From Candidatus Lachnoclostridium avicola (GTDB lineage: Bacteria > Bacillota > Clostridia > Lachnospirales > Lachnospiraceae), in the NCBI GenBank assembly GCA_019114465.1, contig DXFM01000047.1:39292-103291 (forward strand): 64,000 nucleotides of DNA. Direction: 5' to 3'. The translations under genes were made by a program, and so were the position numbers. This document shows, one piece after another, positions 36,887-45,671 of the stretch. The first letter of the stretch is position 1. Every line of letters begins with the position of its first letter. The notes under the pieces were generated by a model. That model did no database searches. It worked only from the letters and a program-made list of their open reading frames with translations, and had not been told where the DNA came from.

Positions 36887-38817
36887 ACCGTACCGTCCTT
36901 TCCCAGGAAAAAGCCCTGCGTTTCCATCATCTGGGCGGCCTCTTCGTTCAGTTCCTCCGGTTTCGGAATATGCCCCACCACGTTGGAAGCCAGCCAGTCC
37001 ATGCGGACGATCTGGGCGGGAGTCAGGGAGATTCCCCCTGGAGTTTTGACCGTTCCCTCCTGATCCCGCACATCCCCGGAGAAAATCTGGAAATTATCGC
37101 TGACGATCTGGCTTTTTACCAGCTCCATCAGCTGAAGGGATCTGGCCGGTATGGTTTTGGAGGTGATCACGTCGATGACTCCGGAGGAGATTCCCCACCA
37201 GTAGTTGATGGAATCCCCGGAGAATTCGTAGGCGGACCGGCTCCAGTTGCCGTTTAAGATGGTCTGGAGAATCCGGTGGTAAAACTTTCCCCAGTGCCAG
37301 ATGGAGGAGGCCAGACTGACGCCTCCCTGTTCCCCCGGCTGGAACAGGCCGTAAGGGCGGGGGGAGGAGGAGGGGGCTAGCATTTCGGGGCCGGAAATCA
37401 GGGAAACTCCCTGGCGGAGGAGACGGCTCTCACATCTGCTGTCTTTCAGAGAGAACCAGTCCAAAATCACTTTCGCCTCCGGACAGACCATCTGGACCCC
37501 CAGGGCAAAGGCGTTGATGGCTGCGGCTGTTCCGAAAATGGGAAAATCGGCGATATATCCGATGCGTCCGTCCCGGGAGAGGATGCCTGCCAGCATTCCC
37601 ACCAGAAATTTGGCTTCATACAGGCGGCCGTAGTAAGTCCGAAGGTGGCCGCTGTAGGTGTTGAGAGAGCAGTTTAAAATTTTGATGCCGGGATAGCGGA
37701 TGCAGGCCCGGATGCTGGAGTCCAGAAACCGGGGAGAGGTGGTGAAAATCACCTGACAGCCATCGGAAACGGCCTGCTCAATAACTTCCATGCAGTTTTT
37801 TCCGGGGGCTGCTCCGTCGTATACGGCGGTGGTGATGGTTCCGGCCATACAGTCCTCCAGATAGAGCCGTCCTAAGTCGTGGGCATAGGTCCAGCCGGAG
37901 CTGTGGATAGTGCCGTGATGGATAAATCCCACCTTCAGCTTTGGTCTGGCGGCGGGAATGAGCCTTTGAATCAGGGCGGCAGTATTGTTTTTTTTCTCTT
38001 CCGGGCGGGTGACCAGGCGGACGGTTCCGCCGGAGGACAGGGATTCCAGATCCGGCCAGAGCAGAGTGATTTCCCGGCGGAGCTGGTCCATGGACTTGTC
38101 CAGCATTCCCTCCCAGCCGTAGACATTCAGGTACAGCAGGAAGCAGTCGCCGGGGGTGGAAGAGAGCTTCTCCCCGCCTTTTTCCCGGAAAATTTCAGAA
38201 AAGCGAAGGAAGGCGGAGGAAAAACGGCTCTTGTCCTCATCGGACCAGGGAGTGGTGGAATCCTTTCCCAGCAGCTTCAGAAGTCGGGGAAAGCTTCCCT
38301 CCCTGGAAAAATAGATGGTGTTGATGCCGCCGGATACCCGGTAAAAGTCCATGTACTCATAATAGATCTTCACCGCCGGCTGGTCAGAAGGGGCGGGGAT
38401 GATCCTGGTGACGTAGCCGGAGACGGAGACCGCCCCGGAGTACTTCAGCACGCTGACCCGCTTGTTTCCCTCTATAATATAGTAGCAGTTCATGAATTCG
38501 CAGGCGATCACCGGCTCCCGGATGCCCTCGGAGATGTGGGAGAGATAGAGGGAGGACCATTTGTCCGCGAATTCGGAGGTTTCCGGGAGCAAGGGCATGA
38601 AATTGTCTGCAAAAGCCCTGGTCCTTCCGGCGGTTTTGGTTCCCACCACCCGGGAGAGGGGGATTTCCACCAGTCCCAGGTCATTCTCACCTGTGGTCTC
38701 CGTCATGGGCAGGATCTCGTCCAAAACCTGGAGATAGGGATTCCGCCCTGCCTCCAGATCCTGGCGGTAAGCTTTCTGGGCCAGCTTCCTGGCTTTGGAA
38801 TATTCTGGTACAGCCAT
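36883..38817 (-). CDS. ParB-like N-terminal domain fused to a BMP-type ligand-binding domain
   Basis: A 644-residue protein with no signal peptide, lipobox or membrane segment, so it is predicted cytosolic. Residues about 45-135 resemble a ParB/sulfiredoxin-type domain, with IPLSRVVGTKTAGR and YIIEGNKRVSVLKYSGA. Residues about 290-560 resemble basic membrane protein/PnrA nucleoside-binding domains, with KLKVGFIHHGTIHSSGWTYAHDLG and ILSRDGRIGYIADFPIFG. BMP proteins are normally exported ABC-transport receptors, so a cytosolic fusion suggests an intracellular nucleoside or ligand sensor. It lies one base after the AraC gene and overlaps the phosphoesterase. Function is inference only. Confidence 0.72.
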   Translation of the reverse strand: MAVPEYSKARKLAQKAYRQDLEAGRNPYLQVLDEILPMTETTGENDLGLVEIPLSRVVGTKTAGRTRAFADNFMPLLPETSEFADKWSSLYLSHISEGIREPVIACEFMNCYYIIEGNKRVSVLKYSGAVSVSGYVTRIIPAPSDQPAVKIYYEYMDFYRVSGGINTIYFSREGSFPRLLKLLGKDSTTPWSDEDKSRFSSAFLRFSEIFREKGGEKLSSTPGDCFLLYLNVYGWEGMLDKSMDQLRREITLLWPDLESLSSGGTVRLVTRPEEKKNNTAALIQRLIPAARPKLKVGFIHHGTIHSSGWTYAHDLGRLYLEDCMAGTITTAVYDGAAPGKNCMEVIEQAVSDGCQVIFTTSPRFLDSSIRACIRYPGIKILNCSLNTYSGHLRTYYGRLYEAKFLVGMLAGILSRDGRIGYIADFPIFGTAAAINAFALGVQMVCPEAKVILDWFSLKDSRCESRLLRQGVSLISGPEMLAPSSSPRPYGLFQPGEQGGVSLASSIWHWGKFYHRILQTILNGNWSRSAYEFSGDSINYWWGISSGVIDVITSKTIPARSLQLMELVKSQIVSDNFQIFSGDVRDQEGTVKTPGGISLTPAQIVRMDWLASNVVGHIPKPEELNEEAAQMMETQGFFLGKDGTV

Positions 38818-38818
38818 G

Positions 38819-39715
38819 TCAGTCTCCCCTTTCTGCAGGTTCCTCCTGCTGTCTGTTCAGGCGGGGCAGCGTCCGGTTCTGTTCCCTCCACCGGTTGGGG
38901 GAAATACCGAAGATGGTCTTATAGGCTCTGGAAAAATGGAGCTGGTTGGGATAGCCGCACATTTTTCCGATTTCACTGATGTTCATATCCGAGAATTTCA
39001 GAAGCTCTGCCGCCCGGTTCATACGGTAGTACATGAGGAAATGCTGCAGGGTCTGGTTGGTCCCTTCCCGGAACAGCTTTCCCAGATAGTTGCGGTTCAG
39101 GTTGCAGAAGGCGGCCACATCTTCCACGGTGATGGGGCGGCTGTAGTTCTGTTCGATGAAAGAGATGGCTTCTTTTATATAGAAATCTTTCATCTTTCCC
39201 GCGGGAGTGGTCTTCGCCTGGGCGGAGCAGCGGATCAGACAGTCGAAAAACAGGTACAGATGTCCGATCTGGAAAATGGGGGACTGGCCCGTATTGTCGA
39301 TGATGGTCATGAGCTCGTCCCGGATGAGAGGCGCGTACTCTCTCTTTTTTAAACGATATACCGGATTGTCGTAGCTTAAACCGGCCATTTCCAGAAACTC
39401 CAGGGCCTTCACCCCGTCAAATTCCACCCAGGCGTACTCCCAGGGCAGATTTTCGTCGGCGTAGTAAGTGTTGACCTGGTCGGGGCAGATGAGAAAACCC
39501 TGACAGGCTTCCAGCCGGTGCAGGTGAGTGGTGCCGGAGGAATCGTTGGAGCTTAGATAGCCCTTTCCCGAGAAAATAAAATGAAACAGGTAGTGGTTTC
39601 TCTTGGCCGGCCCGTAGGAGTGAAGGGGAGCGCACCGTTCCCAGCCGTACTGAAAAATCGTTAGATCAATATTCTTATCGTTCTGAAAAACTCCAAATTT
39701 AAAATTCTTTTCCAT
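38819..39715 (-). CDS. AraC-family regulator (MsmR/RafR-like)
   Basis: A 298-residue regulator. The N-terminal cupin (about 20-160, YLFHFIFSGKGYL, WEYAWVEFDG) binds a sugar. The C-terminal double HTH (about 190-285) ends in the canonical FSRAYKTIFGISPNRWRE. ATG 39715 is chosen because GGAGGG lies 3 bases upstream; an earlier ATG would extend into the operator arm. Divergent to the raffinose-type transport operon, it most likely activates it in response to an alpha-galactoside. Confidence 0.88.
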   Translation of the reverse strand: MEKNFKFGVFQNDKNIDLTIFQYGWERCAPLHSYGPAKRNHYLFHFIFSGKGYLSSNDSSGTTHLHRLEACQGFLICPDQVNTYYADENLPWEYAWVEFDGVKALEFLEMAGLSYDNPVYRLKKREYAPLIRDELMTIIDNTGQSPIFQIGHLYLFFDCLIRCSAQAKTTPAGKMKDFYIKEAISFIEQNYSRPITVEDVAAFCNLNRNYLGKLFREGTNQTLQHFLMYYRMNRAAELLKFSDMNISEIGKMCGYPNQLHFSRAYKTIFGISPNRWREQNRTLPRLNRQQEEPAERGD

Positions 39716-39725
39716 AGTCCCTCCT

Positions 39726-39784
39726 ATATACCAAAATGATAGCACATTATACGAAAATTGTATATAACTTACATTTTGGTATAT
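39726..39784. promoter_or_regulatory. 13-bp inverted repeat in the divergent intergenic region, candidate AraC sites
   Basis: ATATACCAAAATG (39726-39738) is the exact inverted copy of CATTTTGGTATAT (39772-39784), separated by 33 bp. The right arm is about 55-65 bases upstream of the expected start of the sugar operon, a class I activator position. The left arm overlaps the 5' leader of the AraC gene itself, where it could autoregulate. Confidence 0.75.
39746..39751 (-). promoter_or_regulatory. -10 box of the AraC/BMP-fusion operon
   Basis: TATAAT on the minus strand. No good -35 at 17 bp. It lies between the two operator arms. Confidence 0.5.
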
Positions 39785-39825
39785 GGATATTCTTCTTGTT
39801 TATATTACTTGAACTGGTGAATTGT

Positions 39826-39831
39826 TATAAT
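39826..39831 (+). promoter_or_regulatory. -10 box of the raffinose-type operon, activator-dependent promoter
   Basis: TATAAT at 39826-39831 with only a poor -35 (tattac at 39803-39808). A missing -35 together with an upstream AraC-type site fits positive control. Confidence 0.6.
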
Positions 39832-39887
39832 CTTCTTACAAACTAATTTTAGTTTCTGTAACAAATTCACAAAAAGGAGGGAAAGAT

Positions 39888-41180
39888 GTGAAGAAACTGA
39901 AACGATTGGTTCCGCTGTCCATCGCCTGCGCGGCGGCAGTCATGCTGGCGGGGTGCGGATCCGGGTCATCCGATGGGAAGACCCACCTCACATTCCAGAT
40001 CTGGGATGTGGCTCAGCGTGACGGCATGCAGGCGATCTGTGACGCCTACACGGCGCAGCATCCGGATGTGGAGATTGAAGTGCAGGTGACCAGCTGGAGT
40101 GAGTACTGGACAAAGCTGGAAGCCGCCGCCATCTCCAACCAGATGCCGGACATTTTCTGGATGCACACCAACGAGATCCTGAAGTACGCCGACTACGGAA
40201 AGATCGCAGACCTGACGGATCTGTACGATGAGACGGATCCGGACTACTTTAAGGATCATTTCTCGGAAGTTTCCTTAAAGAACATTCAGGGAAGCGACGG
40301 CCGGTATTACGGAGTGCCCAAAGACAAGGACACGGTGGGACTGGTGTACAACAAGGAGATGTTCGACGCGGCAGGAGTGGCCTATCCAGACGAGACCTGG
40401 ACCTGGGATGATCTCTGTGAGGCTTCCCAGAAGATCTATGACGCCACCGGAAAATACGGCTATATGGCCTACGGAGACGACCAGCTGGGATACTGGAATT
40501 TTGTGTATCAGAAGGGCGGCTACATACTGGCGGAGGACGGAGTAACCGGAGGCTTTGACAATCAGGCCACCCGAGATGCCATGAAGTTCTACATTGACCT
40601 GCAGAAGGAAGACTGGTGTCCCGATCAGAACTATTTTGCGGAGACTTCTCCGGGAACGGCATTCTTCTCCGAGCAGGGAGCCATGTTCCTGGAAGGAAAC
40701 TGGAACATTCTGTCGGAGATGCAGAATTACCCGGATATGCAGGGAAAATGGGACGTGGCAGTGCTGCCAAAATGTCCCGATCCGGTGAGCGGAGACGGGC
40801 GCGCCACCATTTCCAACGGCCTGTGCTACGCCACTTCTCCGGAAAACAAGCATCTGGATATCGTGAAGGACGTTCTCCGCTTCTTCGGTTCGGAAGAAGG
40901 GCAGAGAATTCAGGGAGAGTCCGGCGCGGCCATTCCAGCCTATGAGGGCCTGGAGCAGACCTGGATCGACGTGTTCGATCAGTTTGACTACCGGCTGAAC
41001 GTGGAGTGCTTTGTGGATATGTTTGACTACAGTGTACAGTCGGTAAACAACAAATACCGCTCCGTATGGAAACCGGAGGTGACAGAGATTCTGCTGAATA
41101 TTTACTCCGGAGATATAAGCTTTGAGGACGGCATGGACGCCATGCAGAACGCCCTGAAGGAAGCTGCGGAGGACGACTAA
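39888..41180 (+). CDS. Sugar ABC transporter substrate-binding lipoprotein
   Basis: A 430-residue family-1 solute-binding protein. The signal peptide ends in lipobox MLAGC (Cys at about 23). The mature part starts with a typical LTFQIWDVAQRDGMQAICDAY and contains NQMPDIFWMH. It starts with GTG 39888, preceded by aaaggaggg. It delivers sugars to the two permeases downstream. With an alpha-galactosidase and an amylosucrase-like enzyme in the operon, the ligand is probably raffinose, stachyose or melibiose (MsmE/RafE role). Confidence 0.88.
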   Translation: MKKLKRLVPLSIACAAAVMLAGCGSGSSDGKTHLTFQIWDVAQRDGMQAICDAYTAQHPDVEIEVQVTSWSEYWTKLEAAAISNQMPDIFWMHTNEILKYADYGKIADLTDLYDETDPDYFKDHFSEVSLKNIQGSDGRYYGVPKDKDTVGLVYNKEMFDAAGVAYPDETWTWDDLCEASQKIYDATGKYGYMAYGDDQLGYWNFVYQKGGYILAEDGVTGGFDNQATRDAMKFYIDLQKEDWCPDQNYFAETSPGTAFFSEQGAMFLEGNWNILSEMQNYPDMQGKWDVAVLPKCPDPVSGDGRATISNGLCYATSPENKHLDIVKDVLRFFGSEEGQRIQGESGAAIPAYEGLEQTWIDVFDQFDYRLNVECFVDMFDYSVQSVNNKYRSVWKPEVTEILLNIYSGDISFEDGMDAMQNALKEAAEDD

Positions 41181-41192
41181 AGGAGGGGGATT

Positions 41193-42089
41193 ATGGCAAA
41201 TGTGACTGGAAAGGCCAGCAGACACGCAAAATCGGAGAGCAAGTGGGCTTACATTATGGTGGCGCCCACGGTGATCGGCCTGCTGGTGTTAAATATTTAT
41301 CCGTTTCTGGAAACCATTGTGATGAGCTTTTCCAAGACGCGGCCCTTCGGATTGTTCGAGCTTCAGGGGATTGAAAATTATGTGGAGATGTTCACCAGCG
41401 CGGAATTCTGGAGAGCGAATTTAAACACCCTGTATTTTTGCATCCTGACCGTGCCTCTGGGACTGTTTCTGTCTCTGGTGGTGGCGGTGATGCTGAACGC
41501 GAAGATCAAGGGAAGAACCTTTTTCCGGGCGGTCTTCTTCCTTCCCATGGTGGTGGCTCCTGCGGCGGTGGCCATGGTGTGGAAGTGGATGTTCAACACG
41601 GAGTACGGCATTATCAACAGCCTGCTTCATGCGCGAATCAGCTGGATCACCGATCCCAATGTGGTCATGGTGACCTGCGCTATCGTGGCAATCTGGTCGG
41701 CCATCGGCTATGACGCAGTGCTTCTGCTGTCCGGACTTCAGAATATTTCAAAATCCTATTATGAGGCGGCCAGCCTGGACGGAGCTACGAAGCTGCAGCA
41801 GTTCTTCTATATTACGCTGCCCATGGTTTCGCCCACCCTGTTTGTGGTTATGATCATGAGACTGATGTCATCCATTAAGGTTTATGATCTGATCTACATG
41901 CTGGTGGAGGAGTCCAACCCGGCTCTGACCAAAGCTCAGTCCCTGATGTATCTGTTCTACCGGGAGTCCTTTGTCACCGGCAACCGGGGCCTGGGCTCCG
42001 CGGTGGTAATCTGGACGGTGGCAGTGATCGGCCTGGTGACGGTGGTGCAGTTCTGGGGACAGAAGAAATGGGTGAACTACGAGGTATAA
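41193..42089 (+). CDS. Sugar ABC transporter permease (MalF/MsmF type)
   Basis: A 298-residue permease with six membrane segments. The EAA loop for the ATPase reads EAASLDGATKLQQFFYITLPMVSP (about 191-214). It pairs with the next gene to form the membrane channel. SD is aggaggg. It is 12 bases after the binding-protein gene. Confidence 0.92.
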   Translation: MANVTGKASRHAKSESKWAYIMVAPTVIGLLVLNIYPFLETIVMSFSKTRPFGLFELQGIENYVEMFTSAEFWRANLNTLYFCILTVPLGLFLSLVVAVMLNAKIKGRTFFRAVFFLPMVVAPAAVAMVWKWMFNTEYGIINSLLHARISWITDPNVVMVTCAIVAIWSAIGYDAVLLLSGLQNISKSYYEAASLDGATKLQQFFYITLPMVSPTLFVVMIMRLMSSIKVYDLIYMLVEESNPALTKAQSLMYLFYRESFVTGNRGLGSAVVIWTVAVIGLVTVVQFWGQKKWVNYEV

Positions 42090-42101
42090 GGAGGGAAGCA
42101 T

Positions 42102-42938
42102 ATGAATTCATCGTTAGAGAGATCCAGACGGATCAGAACCATTGGAATCTATGCCTTTTTCATCATAGGCTGTATGATCATGATCTTCCCCTTTGTGTGG
42201 ATGTTTCTCACCAGCTTCAAGACGGTGGAAGAGAGCATGCGGATTCCGCCGGACATTCTGCCGGAGACCTGGAAGCTGAGCAACTTCAAGGATGCCATGG
42301 CGTCTCTGCCGTTTCTGGCCCTTTACAAAAATACAGCCCTGATGGTGTTCTGGCGCGTGGTCTGCGCAGTAGTATTTTCTTCCATGGCAGGATATGCCTT
42401 TGCAAAGCTGAAATTTAAGGGCAAAAACCTGCTGTTTTCCCTGGTACTGGTTCAGATGATGCTTCCGTCCCAGATCTTTATCACGCCCCAGTATCAGATG
42501 CTGGCGAAATTTGGCCTGACCAACTCCATTTTCGCCCTGGTATTTCCCGGCATCGTCAGCGCTTTCGGAACCTTTTTCTTAAGACAGGCGTACATGGGAA
42601 TCCCGGATGAGATCGCGGAGGCGGCTTATCTGGACGGCTGCAATCAGTGGCAGACCTTTGTGAAGGTGATGGCGCCGCTGACGAAGGCTTCCATGGCAGC
42701 TCTGGCAGTATTTACCGCTGTGTTTGCCTATGGAGACCTGATGTGGCCTCTGATCGTAAATACCGATCTGAACATGATGACTCTTTCCTCCGGACTGGCA
42801 ACCCTGAGAGGCCAGTTCAGCACCAATTTCCCGGTGATGATGGCGGGATCTCTTCTGGCCATGATCCCCATGGTGGTGCTGTATCTGTTCTTCCAGAAGC
42901 AGTTCATTGAAGGCGTGGCCATGACAGGAGGAAAATAA
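42102..42938 (+). CDS. Sugar ABC transporter permease (MalG/MsmG type)
   Basis: A 278-residue permease with six membrane segments. EAA loop: EAAYLDGCNQWQTFVKVMAPLTK. The N-terminal topology (positive start, then IIGCMIMIFPFVWMFLTSFK) is typical of MalG-type partners. It lies 12 bases downstream of the first permease, with SD aaggaggg. Confidence 0.92.
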   Translation: MNSSLERSRRIRTIGIYAFFIIGCMIMIFPFVWMFLTSFKTVEESMRIPPDILPETWKLSNFKDAMASLPFLALYKNTALMVFWRVVCAVVFSSMAGYAFAKLKFKGKNLLFSLVLVQMMLPSQIFITPQYQMLAKFGLTNSIFALVFPGIVSAFGTFFLRQAYMGIPDEIAEAAYLDGCNQWQTFVKVMAPLTKASMAALAVFTAVFAYGDLMWPLIVNTDLNMMTLSSGLATLRGQFSTNFPVMMAGSLLAMIPMVVLYLFFQKQFIEGVAMTGGK

Positions 42939-42970
42939 TTACAACAATAGAACAGGCAGGATGAGAAGCA

Positions 42971-45166
42971 ATGGCAGTAAGATATAACGCAGATACCAAA
43001 ACCTTTATTCTGGAGACGAAAAACAGCTCCTATCTGATGAAAGTCAGCAGATACGGAAATCTGCTGCATCTGTACTACGGGGACCGGGTTCCGGACGAAG
43101 ATCTGGATTACCTGATCGTCCTTGCGGACCGCGGATTTTCCCCAAACCCCAACGAGGCGGGGAATGACAGGACCTTTTCCCTGGATGTACTGCCCCAGGA
43201 GTTTTCCACCAGCAGGAGCGGCGATTACCGCAGCCCCAGCATGGAGGCGGTATGGGGAAAGGGGGAGGTCTCCTGTTCCGGAAAAGTAGCCGGATATGAG
43301 ATCTGCCCCGGAGCTCCGAAGATTGAGGGAATGCCCGGCCTTCGGGTGATGCCCGGAGAGCAGGGGGAGACTCTGGTGGTCCGGCTGGAGGATCCGGTGA
43401 ACGGATTGGAGATCGAGCTGTCCTATGCGGTCTTTGAGGAGAAAGATGTGATTGCCCGTTCGGTGCGGGTGGCCAACCGGGGGCGGGAAACGGCCAGACT
43501 GGAGAAAGTGATGTCAGTGACCCTGGATTTCATGGAGTCAGATTATGATCTGATCTATTTTTCCGGGCGTCATCTGATGGAGAGAGGTTTCCGGAGAATT
43601 CCGGTAAGCGACGGAATCCATTCCATCGGCAGCAGCCGGGGAGCGTCCTCCCATCAGTATAATCCCTTTGCCATTGTCTGCGGAAAGGACTGCACGGAAG
43701 ATTCCGGGCAGTGCTGGGGATTGTCCCTGGTTTACAGCGGATGCTTCCTCATAGAGGCGGAAAAGGATCAGTTCAGTCAGCTGAGGGTCAGCGCGGGAAT
43801 CAATCCCCAGGGCTTTTCCTTTCAGCTGGAGCCGGGAGATGTGTTTCAGGCTCCCCAGGCAGTTCTGGCCTGGTCCGGAAAGGGACTGACGGAGCTCAGC
43901 CATATTTATCACCGGATTTTCCGGGAGAATCTCTGCCGTTCGCCTTACCGGAAAAAGCCCCGTCCCGTGCTGTTAAACAGCTGGGAAGCCGCGTACTTTG
44001 ATTTTGACGGGGAAAAGATTTTGTCCATTGCAAAGGAAGCGGCGGACATGGGGGTGGACCTTTTTGTCCTGGACGACGGGTGGTTTGGCTGCCGCAACAA
44101 CGATGACGCCGCTCTGGGGGACTGGACGGAGAACCGGGAAAAGCTGAGAATGGGAATCCGGGAGCTTTCGGAGAACATTCACGCCATGGGCCTGGAATTC
44201 GGCATCTGGGTGGAGCCGGAGATGGTGTCGGAGGAGAGCGAGCTGTACCGCCGCCATCCAGACTGGTGCCTGAGAGAGCCGGGGCGTCCGCCAGTCCGGG
44301 GACGCTATCAGCTGGTGCTGGATCTGTCCCGCCGGGATGTGTGCGACTACATCGTAGAGGCGATGAACGGGGTGCTGGACATGGCCAGGATTGAGTATGT
44401 GAAGTGGGATATGAACCGCAGCATTGCGGAAGCCTGGTCTGCTCTTCTGGACAGGAACCGGCAGGGGGAAGTGCTTCACCGCTACATTCTCGGTCTGTAC
44501 TACGTGATGGATCAGCTAATACTCAAGCATCCGGAGGTGCTTTTCTGCGGCTGCTGCGGCGGCGGCGGACGGTTTGATCCGGCCATGCTGTACTACCAGC
44601 CCCAGATCTGGTGCAGTGACAATACGGATGCGGTCAACCGGCTGAAAATTCAGTACGGCACGTCCTTTGCCTATCCGGTGAGCACCATGGAGGCCCATGT
44701 TTCTGTCTGCCCCAACCATCAGACGGGGCGGATCACCCCTCTTCACACAAGGGGAATTGTGGCCATGGACGGGGTGTTCGGTTATGAGCTGGATCCCACC
44801 AAACTGTCCGAGGAGGAAAAGGAGGAGTGCCGCGAACAGATCCGGTTTTACAAAAAGTATTACCGTCTGATTGCGGAAGGCGATTATTACCGCCTGACCA
44901 ATCCTTATGAAAACCGGTATTTTACCGCCTGGCAGCAGGTATCCCAGGACAGGAAAAAATCCCTGGTAAGCATTGTGATCACGGATAAGGAAGGAAACGA
45001 CGCCCAGAGGTTTGTAAAACTGAAAGGACTGGAGCCGGACCAGTTTTACAGGATCGAGGGATGGAAGGGAAAATATTCCGGAAAGCTGCTGATGAGCGCC
45101 GGAATCCCCGTCCCCGGTGAGCTGAGGGAGTACGCGGGCATTCAGCTGGTTCTGAAAATGGCATAA
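42971..45166 (+). CDS. GH36 alpha-galactosidase
   Basis: A 731-residue alpha-galactosidase, cytosolic (no signal). An N-terminal beta-supersandwich (about 1-330) leads to the TIM barrel with VLDDGWFGCRNNDDAALGDW (about 367-385). The nucleophile D480 lies in YVKWDMNRS and the acid/base D550 in WCSDNTDA. The length and these motifs fit the GH36 raffinose/melibiose enzymes (AgaA/RafA). It removes terminal alpha-1,6-galactose from imported oligosaccharides, leaving sucrose from raffinose for the enzyme encoded at 45672. Confidence 0.93.
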   Translation: MAVRYNADTKTFILETKNSSYLMKVSRYGNLLHLYYGDRVPDEDLDYLIVLADRGFSPNPNEAGNDRTFSLDVLPQEFSTSRSGDYRSPSMEAVWGKGEVSCSGKVAGYEICPGAPKIEGMPGLRVMPGEQGETLVVRLEDPVNGLEIELSYAVFEEKDVIARSVRVANRGRETARLEKVMSVTLDFMESDYDLIYFSGRHLMERGFRRIPVSDGIHSIGSSRGASSHQYNPFAIVCGKDCTEDSGQCWGLSLVYSGCFLIEAEKDQFSQLRVSAGINPQGFSFQLEPGDVFQAPQAVLAWSGKGLTELSHIYHRIFRENLCRSPYRKKPRPVLLNSWEAAYFDFDGEKILSIAKEAADMGVDLFVLDDGWFGCRNNDDAALGDWTENREKLRMGIRELSENIHAMGLEFGIWVEPEMVSEESELYRRHPDWCLREPGRPPVRGRYQLVLDLSRRDVCDYIVEAMNGVLDMARIEYVKWDMNRSIAEAWSALLDRNRQGEVLHRYILGLYYVMDQLILKHPEVLFCGCCGGGGRFDPAMLYYQPQIWCSDNTDAVNRLKIQYGTSFAYPVSTMEAHVSVCPNHQTGRITPLHTRGIVAMDGVFGYELDPTKLSEEEKEECREQIRFYKKYYRLIAEGDYYRLTNPYENRYFTAWQQVSQDRKKSLVSIVITDKEGNDAQRFVKLKGLEPDQFYRIEGWKGKYSGKLLMSAGIPVPGELREYAGIQLVLKMA

Positions 45167-45201
45167 ATAAAGCGGCAGAATGAATGAAGTGAGGGATTGA
45201 A

Positions 45202-45666
45202 ATGAGAGACGTTGTATTTGAATGGTATGTACCCTATGTTCTGAGCCGGAAACAGCAGCTGGCCAAAGCGGTTATGATATCGGCAGCTCTGGTGTTTTTT
45301 GTGGACGCTGTATTTTTCGCGGCAGCGATGCTGTTTCCGTCTCTGATTCTGGCGGTGACGGTGTTTTTTCTGGCCAGGAGCTGGAAGTATGAGTATGAAT
45401 ATGTGTATGTAAACGGGGATTTTACCATATCAAAAATTATCCGCAAATCGAAGCGGAAAGACGTCTATCACGCGTCCCGCACAGAATTTGAGGAAATAAT
45501 TCCGGGAAGACAGCCGGCGGGGGGACGTCCGGTCAGGGACTTTACCTCCGGCCGGCCGGATGCCCCGGTTTACACCGTCCATTCCAGGGGAGAGCAGATC
45601 TATCTGGAGTGCGGGGAAGATTTCATCGGTGAGATGAAGAAATATTATCCCATACAGGCAAGGTGA
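45202..45666 (+). CDS. Small membrane protein, DUF6106-like, unknown function
   Basis: A 154-residue protein with two adjacent hydrophobic segments (about 22-60) followed by a soluble tail. It contains a VYVNGDFTISKIIRKSKRK block that recalls DUF6106 of Lachnospiraceae. It has no catalytic motif and no known role in sugar use, and seems to have entered the operon by position. It is close to the GH13 gene, whose start falls 5 bases after its stop. Confidence 0.6.
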   Translation: MRDVVFEWYVPYVLSRKQQLAKAVMISAALVFFVDAVFFAAAMLFPSLILAVTVFFLARSWKYEYEYVYVNGDFTISKIIRKSKRKDVYHASRTEFEEIIPGRQPAGGRPVRDFTSGRPDAPVYTVHSRGEQIYLECGEDFIGEMKKYYPIQAR

Positions 45667-45671
45667 GAGAG

